From assembly GCF_020905375.1 (NCBI RefSeq), contig NZ_JAJJBU010000022.1, positions 1-64,000 on the forward strand: a stretch of DNA of 64,000 nt, given 5' to 3'. Positions 39,856-49,287 of the stretch are shown here, in pieces. The notes under the pieces were generated by a model. It worked only from the letters and a program-made list of their open reading frames with translations. It was not told where the DNA came from and made no database searches. The DNA is from Arthrobacter cryoconiti (GTDB lineage Bacteria > Actinomycetota > Actinomycetes > Actinomycetales > Micrococcaceae). How positions within the stretch are numbered: the first letter of the stretch is position 1; each line of letters opens with the position of its first letter. The translations under genes were made by a program, and so were the position numbers.

Positions 39856-40791
39856 TTACTTTTTGTCCGTTGACAGCTGATTCTCCGCTGTCTGATCCTC
39901 CGCTGTCTGATTCACCGCTGTCGCGGGGAGGCTCTCGCCGGCGTCGGGCTCGCCAGTCTCACGTCCGGCAACGTCGTCGTTCATGTCATCGGGCGCGAAG
40001 TTAGCTGACTCTTCAGCCTCTTCGGCCTCTTCGGCCTCTTCCAGGACTAAATCCTCGGGGCTTGCCTCAACAGTCTCAGAGCGCTCAGACTCCTGCGGCT
40101 CCGCGGAAGGTGACCACATTTCCGGTTCCGGACTATCGCCTAGGGCACTAGGGATCATGCGTTGGATCTCTTCTAGACTGATGCCTCCGAGACGAACAAC
40201 TCGAAGCCGCAAACCCGTAGCATCCACAATGGTTGAAGGAACTCCGTCGCTGCCTTCAACGGGACGGAATCCGTCGTCGAGGTAAACCTCAACCGATTCG
40301 GCCAGTTGCTCCCTTGCCGCTGCACCGGTTTGTCCGGCAGGCTGGCCGGTTCGGTTTGCACTGGAAACAGCCAAAGGGCCGGTGAGCGTGAGCAGGTCAA
40401 GGGCTAACTGATCATCTGGCACGCGCAGTGCCACCGTCCCCACAGTTTCACCTAAGTCCCAAGTCAGCGACGGCTGGGCGTGAAGGATCAGCGTGAGCGG
40501 GCCTGGCCAGTACTTTTCAGCGAGTTTGCGCGCATCATCAGGAATTTCTGTGGCGAGCCCGTCCATGGTTCCGATCCGCGGCATGAGCACCGGTGGCGGC
40601 ATATTCCGGCCACGTCCTTTAGCGGCCAGCAGCATCGCAACTGCCTGCGGCGAGAACGCGTCCGCCGCAACGCCGTAGACGGTGTCGGTAGGTATGACGA
40701 CGAGTTGCTTGGCCGCGATCGCTTTTTGGGCGTGGGCCAGACCCTCGACACGTTGGTCGACATTGGTGCAGTTATAAGAAGTGGTACTCAC
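39856..40791 (-). CDS. tsaC: L-threonylcarbamoyladenylate synthase (Sua5/YwlC family) with acidic tail
   Basis: Makes threonylcarbamoyl-AMP from threonine, bicarbonate and ATP for the t6A modification of ANN-decoding tRNAs. The core (residues 1-205) has VVIPTDTVYGVAADAF, AKGRGRNMPPPVL, YWPGPLTLIL, TVALRVPDDQ and AVSSANRTGQP. A tail of about 105 residues follows, nearly all acidic or polar, with three EEA units and a QTAEDQTAENQ repeat; it is neither the Sua5 domain nor a known fold. GTG at 40791 gives the usual MSTTSYNCT lead; an ATG 9 nt earlier is possible. It ends the prfA-prmC run. Confidence 0.92.
   Translation of the reverse strand: MSTTSYNCTNVDQRVEGLAHAQKAIAAKQLVVIPTDTVYGVAADAFSPQAVAMLLAAKGRGRNMPPPVLMPRIGTMDGLATEIPDDARKLAEKYWPGPLTLILHAQPSLTWDLGETVGTVALRVPDDQLALDLLTLTGPLAVSSANRTGQPAGQTGAAAREQLAESVEVYLDDGFRPVEGSDGVPSTIVDATGLRLRVVRLGGISLEEIQRMIPSALGDSPEPEMWSPSAEPQESERSETVEASPEDLVLEEAEEAEEAEESANFAPDDMNDDVAGRETGEPDAGESLPATAVNQTAEDQTAENQLSTDKK
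40009..40041. repeat. 9-bp repeat in the tsaC tail
   Basis: CCTCTTCGG-type units in tandem (three copies, about 40017-40041) encode the EEA repeat of the acidic tail. Confidence 0.75.
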
Positions 40792-40865
40792 ACAATCCAT
40801 TCTTTCATCTTGTATGCCCCTATGTTGAACCGCTGCGTCAAATTCCTCACCGTGCCGTCGTTCCC

Positions 40866-41810
40866 TTAGCGGCGGAGTCCGCTGGTGGCGCGGTCCCGGC
40901 CGGCGAGGTCACGGTGGCTTTGCACGTCTAGCCATTGCCCGCTGGAGCGCAGCATCGCCACCATCTGTTCGGATTGGACCTCCGCGTGCTCCATGACGAA
41001 GTAGCCGCCCGGGTGTAGCAGCCTGAGCGCGGCAGCGGTAGCAGCACGGGGCATTTCCATTCCATCCACCCCTCCCCCATACAAGGCCATGTGGGGGTCG
41101 TGTAAACGCACTTCCAAGTCTCTGGGGACAGCATCAGCGGGTATATAGGGAGGGTTTGATACCACCACGTCAACCGTGCCATTCAAGTCTTGAAAAGCAT
41201 CCCGCATGTCGCCCTGTTCTAGGGTCACGCCAGTTCCGGCCAAGTTTTTTGCGGCCCAGGAGTGGGCCTCCTCGCTTAATTCAACGGCGTACACCCGCGT
41301 GCCGGGTACTTCCAGAGCCATCGATCCGGCAATTGCCCCAGACCCGGTTCCCAAGTCAACTGCGCTGATAACTGCGTCGTCACGGCGCACTTGGTACAAA
41401 TGTGTTAATACGTCAATGGCTAGCTGGACCACCGTTTCTGTCTCCGGCCGCGGCACGAAGACTCCCTTACCAACGGCGAGTTCCAGGTGCCTAAAATACG
41501 CCACCCCGGTGATATGTTGCAGTGGTTCCCTGGCGGCACGGCGAGCTATCATGCTCCCATAACCCTCAGGGCACACAGATGTGCCAAATAATTTAGCAGC
41601 CAGCTCTCCCCGGCTCACGCCGAGAAGGTGGGCAGCTAAGAGCTGCGCATCAACACCTGGAGACGGAACACCGGCGGAGGCAAGAATCGCCGTCGCACTC
41701 TTCACCGCTTCAGCCAGACTCAGTGCCGAGAAGCCAGCGACCAGGAGCTCTGTGTTTTCGCCAGCTACCGTCCCAGCGCCAGCAACGGAGGGCTCCGGGG
41801 TATCAGTCAC
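40866..41810 (-). CDS. prmC: Peptide chain release factor N5-glutamine methyltransferase
   Basis: Methylates the Gln of the GGQ motif of release factors using SAM. The 314-residue product has the N-terminal helical domain, then [24 protein letters not shown] for SAM and the substrate NPPY in [16 protein letters not shown] at 41810 overlaps the prfA stop by 8 nt (GTGACTGA), which couples the enzyme to its substrate protein. The C-terminus [16 protein letters not shown] is the family end. Confidence 0.94.
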   Translation of the reverse strand: MTDTPEPSVAGAGTVAGENTELLVAGFSALSLAEAVKSATAILASAGVPSPGVDAQLLAAHLLGVSRGELAAKLFGTSVCPEGYGSMIARRAAREPLQHITGVAYFRHLELAVGKGVFVPRPETETVVQLAIDVLTHLYQVRRDDAVISAVDLGTGSGAIAGSMALEVPGTRVYAVELSEEAHSWAAKNLAGTGVTLEQGDMRDAFQDLNGTVDVVVSNPPYIPADAVPRDLEVRLHDPHMALYGGGVDGMEMPRAATAAALRLLHPGGYFVMEHAEVQSEQMVAMLRSSGQWLDVQSHRDLAGRDRATSGLRR

Positions 41811-42876
41811 CCAGAGCGTCCAGTCGGTGTTGCTCATCCATCTCAATAGCAGAGCGGACCACCGGCTCAAGGTCACCATTCATGACTGCGTCAAGGTTGT
41901 AGGCCTTGTAGCCAGTACGGTGGTCAGCAATCCGGTTTTCTGGATAGTTGTATGTGCGGATACGCTCCGAGCGGTCCATGGTGCGGATCTGTGATTTGCG
42001 GACGGCAGAGTTCTCCGCATCGATAATCGCCTGCTGATGAGCCAAGATGCGGGCACGCAAAACCCTCATACCGGCTTCGCGGTTCTGCAACTGTGACTTC
42101 TCGTTTTGCATGGCCACCACGATCCCCGTCGGAAGGTGCGTGATGCGCACGGCGGAGTCGGTTGTGTTCACAGACTGTCCTCCAGGTCCAGAGGAACGGT
42201 AGACGTCGATCTTGAGATCGTTGGGACTGATCTCCACTTCCTCTGGCTCATCCACTTCAGGTAGGACCAGAACGCCGGCCGCGGACGTGTGGATACGTCC
42301 CTGGGATTCTGTGGCGGGGACTCGTTGGACGCGGTGCACCCCACCCTCAAACTTCAAGCGCGCGAAAACTCCTTCGGCGGGATCGTTGGAACGGCCTTTT
42401 ACAGCGATCGAAATGTCCTTGTAGCCGCCCAGATCGGACTCCGTGGCAGAGATGATCTCCGTCTTCCAGCCGCGGTTATCTGCATAACGGGTGTACATGC
42501 GCACCAAGTCCGCAGCGAAGAGAGCCGCCTCATCCCCACCTTCCCCAGCCTTGACCTCCAAGATGACGTCCCTGGCGTCGTCGGGATCACGCGGGATAAG
42601 CAAACGGCGCAACTTCTCCTGCGCAGCAGCCAGTTGTTCTTCCAGGACAGGGACTTCCGCGGCAAACTCGGGGTCCTCTGTTGCCATTTCCCGAGCCGCT
42701 TCCAGATCCTCGCCCAGAGTTTCAACCCTGTGGTAACCCTCCACGACGCCACTGAGCTCAGCATAGCGACGCCCCAGTTTTCTGGCCAGCGACTGATCGG
42801 CATGGACTGCCGGGTCGCTCAAGCGCATCTGCAGCTCGGCGTGCTCATCTAGCAAGCCGTGGATGGATTCAAACAT
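41803..42876 (-). CDS. prfA: Peptide chain release factor 1
   Basis: Reads UAG and UAA stop codons. The 357-residue product has the GGQ motif in [15 protein letters not shown], whose Gln is the target of PrmC, and in the second domain the [14 protein letters not shown] segment following ATESQGR. ATG at 42876 is 7-8 nt after GAGAGAGG. A TACACT box at 42908-42903 could be the promoter. The usual upstream neighbour rpmE is absent in the gap to rho. Confidence 0.97.
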   Translation of the reverse strand: MFESIHGLLDEHAELQMRLSDPAVHADQSLARKLGRRYAELSGVVEGYHRVETLGEDLEAAREMATEDPEFAAEVPVLEEQLAAAQEKLRRLLIPRDPDDARDVILEVKAGEGGDEAALFAADLVRMYTRYADNRGWKTEIISATESDLGGYKDISIAVKGRSNDPAEGVFARLKFEGGVHRVQRVPATESQGRIHTSAAGVLVLPEVDEPEEVEISPNDLKIDVYRSSGPGGQSVNTTDSAVRITHLPTGIVVAMQNEKSQLQNREAGMRVLRARILAHQQAIIDAENSAVRKSQIRTMDRSERIRTYNYPENRIADHRTGYKAYNLDAVMNGDLEPVVRSAIEMDEQHRLDALGD

Positions 42877-42902
42877 TTCAAAACCTCTCTCGACGTTGGT
42901 CA

Positions 42903-42908
42903 AGTGTA
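42903..42908 (-). promoter_or_regulatory. Candidate -10 box of prfA
   Basis: TACACT, about 27 nt before the prfA ATG, leaving a short leader that contains the ribosome-binding site. Confidence 0.4.
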
Positions 42909-43165
42909 ATTACTTCTTAGGTCCTGCCCATAAACAGTTCCGACATCCATGATCGTCCGGTGAGACGGCAGTACTTGCGGCGGATCCGATTGTTTTACAT
43001 AGCCCGGCGCAAAGGAGGCCTCAAAGGCCTCCCGCAGCCAGCGGCGGTATAGCCGGCGGGGCGGATAGCCGGATGGGAAACTCGCGTCGCCGACGGACCC
43101 AACCACCGCACCAACGCCAAGGGGCGGGCCGCACAGTGATGTACGGTCCCGCCCCTTGTAAACAG
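42909..43165. other. Gap between rho and prfA, no rpmE
   Basis: This 257-bp stretch lies where many actinobacteria carry rpmE (ribosomal protein L31). The only sizeable minus-strand frame (to 42900) has no L31 features. It contains the hairpin after rho and a GGAGGCCT-CAA-AGGCCTCC hairpin (43014-43032). Confidence 0.7.
43119..43157 (-). terminator. Terminator-like hairpin after rho
   Basis: AAGGGGCGGG (43119-43128) pairs perfectly with CCCGCCCCTT (43148-43157), 8 nt after the rho stop. The following bases are TTGGCGTTGG, a poor U-run. Confidence 0.6.
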
Positions 43166-45394
43166 CTACTTGTCGTGCTCGGCCTTGGATCCCAGCGTGG
43201 TCTTTTGAATCTGCATGAGGAACTCTACGTTGGAACCGGTCTCGCGGATCTTGGACGTCAGCAGTTCAAGGGACTGCTGCATTTCCAGGCCGGAGAGGAC
43301 GCGGCGCAGACGCCACATGATCTTGACCTCTTCGGCAGAGAGCAAGTTCTCCTCACGTCGCGTTCCAGAGGCGTTGACGTCAACGGCCGGGAAGATGCGC
43401 TTATCGGCAAGTTGCCTGGACAGGCGCAGCTCCATGTTGCCGGTACCCTTGAACTCCTCGAAGATGACCTCGTCAGCCTTGGAACCGGTTTCCACCAATG
43501 CCGTCGCCAGAATAGTCAATGAGCCGCCATTTTCGATGTTGCGGGCAGCACCAAAGAAACGCTTCGGCGGATACAGAGCTGCTGAGTCCACACCACCGGA
43601 GAGTATGCGTCCAGAGGACGGTGCGGAGTTGTTGTATGCACGGCCCAGACGGGTCATGGAGTCCAGCAAGACCACAACGTCCATGCCCATTTCAACGAGG
43701 CGCTTGGCGCGCTCGATCGAGAGCTCGGCAACCTGAGTGTGGTCATCTGCGGGACGGTCGAAGGTGGACGCGATGACCTCACCCTTGACCGTGCGCTGCA
43801 TATCGGTGACTTCCTCAGGACGCTCATCAACTAGAACCATCATGAGGTGAACCTCAGGGTTATTGATGGTGATGGCGTTCGCGATCGCCTGCAGGATCAG
43901 AGTTTTTCCGGCCTTAGGCGGAGAAACGATCAAACCGCGCTGACCCTTACCGATCGGGGCGACCAGATCAATAACACGGGGCCCAATATTCTTGGGATCT
44001 GTTTCCAAGCGCAGGCGCTCCGACGGGTACAACGGGACCAACTTGGAGAACTCGACACGATCCTTGAGATCATCCGGGTTCTTGCCGTTGACACTCGTCA
44101 CGCGCACCAAGGCATTGAACTTTTGGCGCGCGCTCTGTGCCTGGCTGCGATCTTCACCTTCGCGGGGGGCCCTGATGGCGCCAACCACCGCGTCACCCTT
44201 GCGCAGATTGTATTTCTTGACCTGTGACAAGGAGACGTAGACATCGTTGGAACCGGGCAGATACCCGGACGTACGGACAAATGCATAGTTGTCCAGGATG
44301 TCCAAGATGCCGGCTACGGGCAGCAGGACGTCGTCCTCGGTGACCTCAGAATCATCAAAGTCGGGTCCTGCGCTGCGGCCGCGGCGGCGTTCATTGCGGT
44401 CGCGGAAACGGTCGTTGCGATCATTCCGGCTGTTGTTGCCACGATCATTGCGATCGTTGCGGTCGTTGGAATCGTTGCTGTTGCGATCGCGTCGGTTGCG
44501 ACGGTTTCGGTTGTTCCTCGAGCCGTCTTCATCGTCGTTGCGCTCGTTCGAAGGACGATCGTTGGAGTTGCGATCGTTCGAGTTTCGGTCGTTCGAAGGA
44601 CGGTCGCTGGAGTTGCGATCGTTAGAGTTGCGTTGATTGCGCTGGTTGCGGTTGTTGCGTCCGTTGCGGTCCGAACGATCCCCTTGGCCGGTCGAATCTT
44701 CAGAACCACTCTCCGCACTCGCAGCGTCATTGTGAGCTGCTGCCTCCGGAGCTTTCTCGGGCGTAGCATCGCTTGAATCGTTGTGAGCGTCGCGGCCGCC
44801 ACCTTGTGCACGGCGGTTGCGGGTTCGTGAGGGTCGGCGGTTTTCGCCGTCGTTCTCAGCGGAATCAGCCTGCGCACCAGCGGGTGCTTGTGCTACTGAC
44901 GGCTCCTGCGCTGCGGGGGTCTGCTCCCGGGTGCCAACAGTGGCTTGCGTCGGAGTTCCGGTGGTGATGACGCCATCGCTGCTGGCAGCGCGGCGCGAGC
45001 CCCGCCGGCTCCGGGACGGACGGTCTTCTGCGACTGCGGCAGCTTCTGATGTTGCAACAGGCGCTTCTGCTTCCGGCTGGACAGCCTTGGAACGCGAAAC
45101 GCGCTTCGCCGGCACTTGTCCGTCCGTTGCGGTCTCGGAAACAGGCGCAGACTTTGCCGCGCGCACGGGTCGGTCGGCTACTGAGGAACCTCGCTGATGC
45201 GCCGAAATTGCGCTCACAAGATCCCCCTTACGCATCCGGGAACCGCCGGTTATGCCCAGCTGACCAGCCAGAACTTGCAACTGTGCCAGCTTCAAACCAG
45301 CCAAGCCTGCAGGCTTGGTCGAGTTTGTAGCTTTTGTGCTCTCATCCAACTGCGCTGCTTTGGTACCCGCGGCTGAAGTTATGATTTCTGTCAC
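43166..45394 (-). CDS. rho: Transcription termination factor Rho with long disordered insert
   Basis: Hexameric RNA translocase that ends transcription. The 742-residue product is much longer than E. coli Rho (419). A SAP-like N-terminus (LAGLKLAQLQVLAGQLGI) is followed by about 270 residues of low complexity, first Ala/Ser/Arg, then an Asn/Arg/Asp-rich stretch of units such as NDRNSNDRPS (about residues 215-330). The RNA-binding domain follows (VAGILDILDNYAFVRTSGYL), then Walker A IVSPPKAGKTLILQ, VLVDERPEEVTDM and VVVLLDSMTRLGRAYN. GTG at 45394 follows GGGGGAAGGATC. The frame's extra 96 codons upstream are leader. Confidence 0.95.
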   Translation of the reverse strand: MTEIITSAAGTKAAQLDESTKATNSTKPAGLAGLKLAQLQVLAGQLGITGGSRMRKGDLVSAISAHQRGSSVADRPVRAAKSAPVSETATDGQVPAKRVSRSKAVQPEAEAPVATSEAAAVAEDRPSRSRRGSRRAASSDGVITTGTPTQATVGTREQTPAAQEPSVAQAPAGAQADSAENDGENRRPSRTRNRRAQGGGRDAHNDSSDATPEKAPEAAAHNDAASAESGSEDSTGQGDRSDRNGRNNRNQRNQRNSNDRNSSDRPSNDRNSNDRNSNDRPSNERNDDEDGSRNNRNRRNRRDRNSNDSNDRNDRNDRGNNSRNDRNDRFRDRNERRRGRSAGPDFDDSEVTEDDVLLPVAGILDILDNYAFVRTSGYLPGSNDVYVSLSQVKKYNLRKGDAVVGAIRAPREGEDRSQAQSARQKFNALVRVTSVNGKNPDDLKDRVEFSKLVPLYPSERLRLETDPKNIGPRVIDLVAPIGKGQRGLIVSPPKAGKTLILQAIANAITINNPEVHLMMVLVDERPEEVTDMQRTVKGEVIASTFDRPADDHTQVAELSIERAKRLVEMGMDVVVLLDSMTRLGRAYNNSAPSSGRILSGGVDSAALYPPKRFFGAARNIENGGSLTILATALVETGSKADEVIFEEFKGTGNMELRLSRQLADKRIFPAVDVNASGTRREENLLSAEEVKIMWRLRRVLSGLEMQQSLELLTSKIRETGSNVEFLMQIQKTTLGSKAEHDK
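44400..44650. repeat. Low-complexity coding repeat in rho
   Basis: Many near-copies of short units such as GTTGCGATCGTTCGA; encodes the Asn/Arg/Asp-rich insert. The repeated CGATCG core makes the DNA locally self-similar on both strands. Confidence 0.8.
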
Positions 45395-45688
45395 GAAGGA
45401 TCCTTCCCCCTCGATGGCGGTCCTTGTTGATAAGGCCGCGATGATTAGTGTCAACCGCTCCGCCGCTGCCGCACTGGCAGGGACAGGATAATTCAGCTGA
45501 GGTTCCAGTTCACGCCAGCAAATTTCAAGCGGCGGAATTGGTAGGTTCACCCTAGAAGCACGTGAGTAACTCATTTGCATCTTGAATTGACAAGGCGGCT
45601 GCCGGCTGTCATTTCGTCCAACCACCGTTCCAGAGGGAATGGTGAGGTAAAGAGTGGCATCGACTATGGGGACGCAGGCCAAGAGTGT
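45395..45688 (-). promoter_or_regulatory. Long leader region of rho
   Basis: 294 bp between the thrB stop and rho. It holds a 9-bp hairpin with one mismatch (CACCGTTCC/GGAATGGTG, 45623-45644), a TAGGGT box about 150 nt before rho and a TTGACA about 40 nt before it. A separate promoter and an autoregulated leader, as known for rho elsewhere, are likely, but the exact start is unclear. Confidence 0.4.
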
Positions 45689-46777
45689 CTATGAACCCGG
45701 ATGCATTTCTACTTTAGCACCCTCATGGTCAACCGACAGCCGCACAACGCGCCACGACACACCTGGTGTTCTCTGATCATCTCCCGCTGCGCCATATTTA
45801 GTGATGAATTCAACCACCTCGTCAGCTTCGGCACCGCCGTTGGCGAGGGTCATAACCGTCGGCCCGGCACCAGAGATAAATGCTGCATGTCCGCCCGCGC
45901 GCAACTGCGCGATCAAAGCTGAGCTTTCGGGCATTGCCTGGGCACGGTAGTCCTGGTGAAGGTAATCACGGGTTCCGGCCGTCAATAACTGCGGAGCGTC
46001 CTTGAGAGCATGGATCAACAGCGCTGTCCGGCCTGAGTTTGCTGCGGCGTCTGCATGAGGCACCGAAGCGGGAAGCAGCCCGCGCGCCAGTTCAGTCTTG
46101 ACTTCAAAGTCCGGAACAGCCACTACGGGGATCACAGCCTGTGACGGAGTCACCTTGGTCGAGGAATATGTACGGCCTTCACGCCACGAAATAGCCACGG
46201 CACCAAAGATGGCAGGAGCAACGTTATCTGGGTGTCCCTCAATCTCAGAGGCAAGTTGAAACACCCATTGCGTATCCTGCCGGTCTCTGGCCTCCACCAA
46301 GGCGTTGGCCGCCATAATAGCTGCGACTATGGCTGAAGCGGACGACCCCAGTCCACGTCCGTGTGGGAGTACGTTCTCCGCCGTGATCCGCAAGCTACCG
46401 CGCCGATACCCAAGCCGGGCGAAGGCCAAATCCATGGCTTTGACTACTAGGTGGCTGTCATCTCGAGGCAGTTCGGCGATCCCTTCCCCGCGGAGATCAA
46501 ATTCCAAAAGCTGTGTACCATCAGCACCGTCATGCCCCCTCAGGGTGGTAACGCTCAGGGTGTCATACAAGGACACTGCCAGGCCCAGCGAGTCAAAGCC
46601 CGGACCCAAGTTGGCGCTGGTGCCAGGCACCTGAACAGTTACCGTGTAGCCGATTCCAGGGACTTTTAGTTCGCCCGTTGTTAGCCCGTCAACTTCAGGC
46701 ACACCATCTTCCGCCTGTTCCTGTGCAGATTGTGGCGTGGAATCTCTTGGTGACGCTGCGGTGGCGCGTGATCTCAT
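45689..46777 (-). CDS. thrB: Homoserine kinase
   Basis: Phosphorylates homoserine with ATP, GHMP fold. The 362-residue product has VPGTSANLGPGFDSLGLAVS, the ATP loop NVLPHGRGLGSSASAIVA and AAFISGAGPTVMTL. A 35-residue Ser/Gln/Glu-rich N-terminal lead is longer than usual. ATG at 46777 is chosen; a TTG at 46804 directly after the thrC stop is the alternative. Third step in the hom-thrC-thrB run to threonine. Confidence 0.95.
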   Translation of the reverse strand: MRSRATAASPRDSTPQSAQEQAEDGVPEVDGLTTGELKVPGIGYTVTVQVPGTSANLGPGFDSLGLAVSLYDTLSVTTLRGHDGADGTQLLEFDLRGEGIAELPRDDSHLVVKAMDLAFARLGYRRGSLRITAENVLPHGRGLGSSASAIVAAIMAANALVEARDRQDTQWVFQLASEIEGHPDNVAPAIFGAVAISWREGRTYSSTKVTPSQAVIPVVAVPDFEVKTELARGLLPASVPHADAAANSGRTALLIHALKDAPQLLTAGTRDYLHQDYRAQAMPESSALIAQLRAGGHAAFISGAGPTVMTLANGGAEADEVVEFITKYGAAGDDQRTPGVSWRVVRLSVDHEGAKVEMHPGS

Positions 46778-46804
46778 CAAGTTCTCTGTCTCTGGGCTTA
46801 GCAA

Positions 46805-47908
46805 CTAGCCATCGAGCCCAAGGGCCTTGGCTACTGTGACTACATCGAAGGGAACAGAGGTGGGCTCCACGCGGCTACCATCGGTGTTCGTCAGTGCCCA
46901 ATCGGGGTCTTTGAGACCATGCCCGGTGACAGTGATGACCATTGTCTTGCCTGTAGGGACCTGCCCTGCGGCATGCTTCTTGATCAGCCCGGCAACACCG
47001 GCTGCGGAAGCGGGCTCCACAAATACGCCTTCTTTCGCCGAGAGCCACCGATGTGCGGCCAGAATTTCTGCATCCGTCACGGCCTCGATGAGCCCCCCGG
47101 ATTCGTCGCGGGCCGCAATGGCAAGATCCCAAGAAGCCGGGTTGCCGATGCGAATGGCTGTAGCTATGGTGTCCGGTTCCAGGATGGGGTGCCCAGCCAC
47201 GAAGGGGGCAGCCCCTGCAGCCTGAAAACCCCACATGATGGGCGTGTGCGTGGAAACCGGAGGCAAGATCCCTGATGTTGCGGACTCGTAGGGTGCTGCG
47301 TATTCCTTGTAGCCCTTCCAGTAGGCGCTGATATTACCCGCATTACCCACTGGTAGTAGGTGATAGTCAGGGGCGTCGCCCAGGGCGTCAACTACCTCGA
47401 AAGCTCCCGTTTTTTGCCCCTCAATGCGAGCAGGGTTGACCGAGTTGACCAAGAATACCGGGTACGCCTCTGCCAGTTTGCGGGCCACATCTAAGCAGTT
47501 ATCAAAGTTCCCGTCCACCTGGAGCAGGGTTGCACCGTGAGCCACGGCTTGACTGAGCTTACCCATGGAAATCTTGCCTTGGGGCACCAGCACCGCACAT
47601 GTCAGCCCGGCCGCTTTGGCGTAGGCAGCCGCAGATGCTGAGGTATTTCCGGTCGACGCGCACACCACCGCCTTCGCTCCAGCGGCTACCGCAGCCGTCA
47701 TGGCCATGGTCATCCCTCGGTCTTTGAAACTGCCGGTGGGGTTCATCCCTTCCACCTTCAGGTACACGGAGTTCCCTGTCAGCTCGGAGAGCTTCTGGGC
47801 GTACACCAGTGGAGTGCCACCCTCCCCCAAAGTCACCACCGTTGTTTCTGCCGTTACGGGCAAACGCTCTGCATATTCGCGGACTACCCCGCGCCACTGA
47901 TGAGCCAT
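46805..47908 (-). CDS. thrC: Threonine synthase
   Basis: PLP enzyme that converts O-phosphohomoserine to threonine. The 367-residue product has the PLP lysine in [12 protein letters not shown], the phosphate loop [13 protein letters not shown] and [15 protein letters not shown]. Length and layout are those of the short actinobacterial type. Its ATG shares a base with the hom stop (TGATG). Confidence 0.97.
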   Translation of the reverse strand: MAHQWRGVVREYAERLPVTAETTVVTLGEGGTPLVYAQKLSELTGNSVYLKVEGMNPTGSFKDRGMTMAMTAAVAAGAKAVVCASTGNTSASAAAYAKAAGLTCAVLVPQGKISMGKLSQAVAHGATLLQVDGNFDNCLDVARKLAEAYPVFLVNSVNPARIEGQKTGAFEVVDALGDAPDYHLLPVGNAGNISAYWKGYKEYAAPYESATSGILPPVSTHTPIMWGFQAAGAAPFVAGHPILEPDTIATAIRIGNPASWDLAIAARDESGGLIEAVTDAEILAAHRWLSAKEGVFVEPASAAGVAGLIKKHAAGQVPTGKTMVITVTGHGLKDPDWALTNTDGSRVEPTSVPFDVVTVAKALGLDG

Positions 47909-49281
47909 CAGACTCCCTCCACCCTCAAGACACTTGTTACCGAATTTATGATTTCCAGGCCATTGATGGCCCGAACCGTGGCTGCAAGAGAAGCCTCGCT
48001 TGCCCGATGCGTGATAATTCGAAGCTCAGCTGCGGCTGGGCCGCTGCCATCGCAGACGGCACGCTCACGGTGGACTGTTTGTCGCATGGTTTCAATAGAA
48101 ACCCCATTCTCGGCAAAGAGAGCGGAAATTTTGGCCAGCACACCTGGCTGATCAGCTGCGTCTAATCCGATGTAGTACTGGGTCGTGACAGCTTCGATCC
48201 CGAGCACAGGCAACACACCCGTGGTGGTTTCAGTCCGACCAGGCCCACCCAGCACCATACGTCGGGCTGCCGAGACCACATCACCGAGGATGGCCGAAGC
48301 CGTTGGCGTCCCGCCGGCACCCTGCCCGTAGAACATGAGTTCACCAGCAGACTCAGCCTCAATGAACACAGCATTGAACGCGCCATGAACGGCGGCAAGC
48401 GGGTGTTCACGCGGCAGTAACGTGGGGTGAACCCGGACGCTCACGCCTTCCGTGCGGGAACCGTCGTCGTTGCTGGACTGAAGCTTCTCGGCAATCGCCA
48501 ACAACTTGATAACAAATCCGGCATCCTTGGCTGCGGCGATGTCAGAGGCTGTGACGTCCGTGATGCCTTGGCAGTGAACATCTTCAAGGGCAAAGCGGGT
48601 GTGGAAGGACAGTGACGCCAAGATCGCTCCCTTGGCTGCCGCATCATGGCCTTCGATGTCAGCGGTGGGATCAGCCTCCGCATATCCCAGCCGGGTGGCC
48701 TCAGCTAGAGCATCGGCAAACTGGGCACCCGTGGTGTCCATCTGATCCAGGATGTAGTTTGTGGTGCCGTTGACGATCCCCATCACACGGGTGATCTTAT
48801 CCCCGGCTAACGAATCACGGATGGGGCGCAGGATCGGAATGGCCCCTGCCACGGCGGCCTCATAGGAGAGCTGAACGCCGGCGGCGTCGGCCTTCTCATA
48901 GAGGCTAGGACCGTCCACCGCCAGGAGCGCCTTATTGCCGGTGACCACTGTGGCGCCGTGCTCAATGGCCTCCAAGATCAGTGTGCGCGCGGGCTCAATC
49001 CCACCGATCAGCTCAATAACGATGTCGGCCTCGCGCACCAAAGTTGAGGCATCGCTCGTGAAAAGTTCGCGCGGTAAGTCAACGTCGCGGGGCGCATCAA
49101 CGTTGCGCACGGCAATGCCGGACAGCTCCAGGCGGGCACCGATGCGGGCCGCCAGCGAGTCCGCATCAGCACGCAGAATGCGGGCTACCTGGGCGCCCAC
49201 ATTGCCGGCTCCCAGGAGAGCCACCTTGAGGGTTTTGTGGATCGTGTCCGTGTCAGTCACGGCCGTGTTGCGCTCTGTCAA
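47908..49281 (-). CDS. hom: Homoserine dehydrogenase
   Basis: Reduces aspartate semialdehyde to homoserine with NAD(P)H. The 457-residue product has the Rossmann motif [31 protein letters not shown], the catalytic [16 protein letters not shown] and a C-terminal ACT domain (about 370-457, [19 protein letters not shown]) that gives threonine feedback. The gap after lysA is 6 bp, so it is in the argS-lysA-hom-thrC-thrB operon. Confidence 0.97.
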   Translation of the reverse strand: MTERNTAVTDTDTIHKTLKVALLGAGNVGAQVARILRADADSLAARIGARLELSGIAVRNVDAPRDVDLPRELFTSDASTLVREADIVIELIGGIEPARTLILEAIEHGATVVTGNKALLAVDGPSLYEKADAAGVQLSYEAAVAGAIPILRPIRDSLAGDKITRVMGIVNGTTNYILDQMDTTGAQFADALAEATRLGYAEADPTADIEGHDAAAKGAILASLSFHTRFALEDVHCQGITDVTASDIAAAKDAGFVIKLLAIAEKLQSSNDDGSRTEGVSVRVHPTLLPREHPLAAVHGAFNAVFIEAESAGELMFYGQGAGGTPTASAILGDVVSAARRMVLGGPGRTETTTGVLPVLGIEAVTTQYYIGLDAADQPGVLAKISALFAENGVSIETMRQTVHRERAVCDGSGPAAAELRIITHRASEASLAATVRAINGLEIINSVTSVLRVEGV

Positions 49282-49287
49282 AAGGTT

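Noticed and set aside
44380-44660. CRISPR-like or mobile repeat array
   Set aside because: The repeats are in frame inside rho, vary in length and encode the Asn/Arg/Asp insert; there are no spacers.
45395-45682. 96-codon N-terminal extension of Rho
   Set aside because: GTG at 45394 has a strong GGGGGAAGGATC site and matches the family start; the upstream part contains a hairpin and promoter-like boxes.
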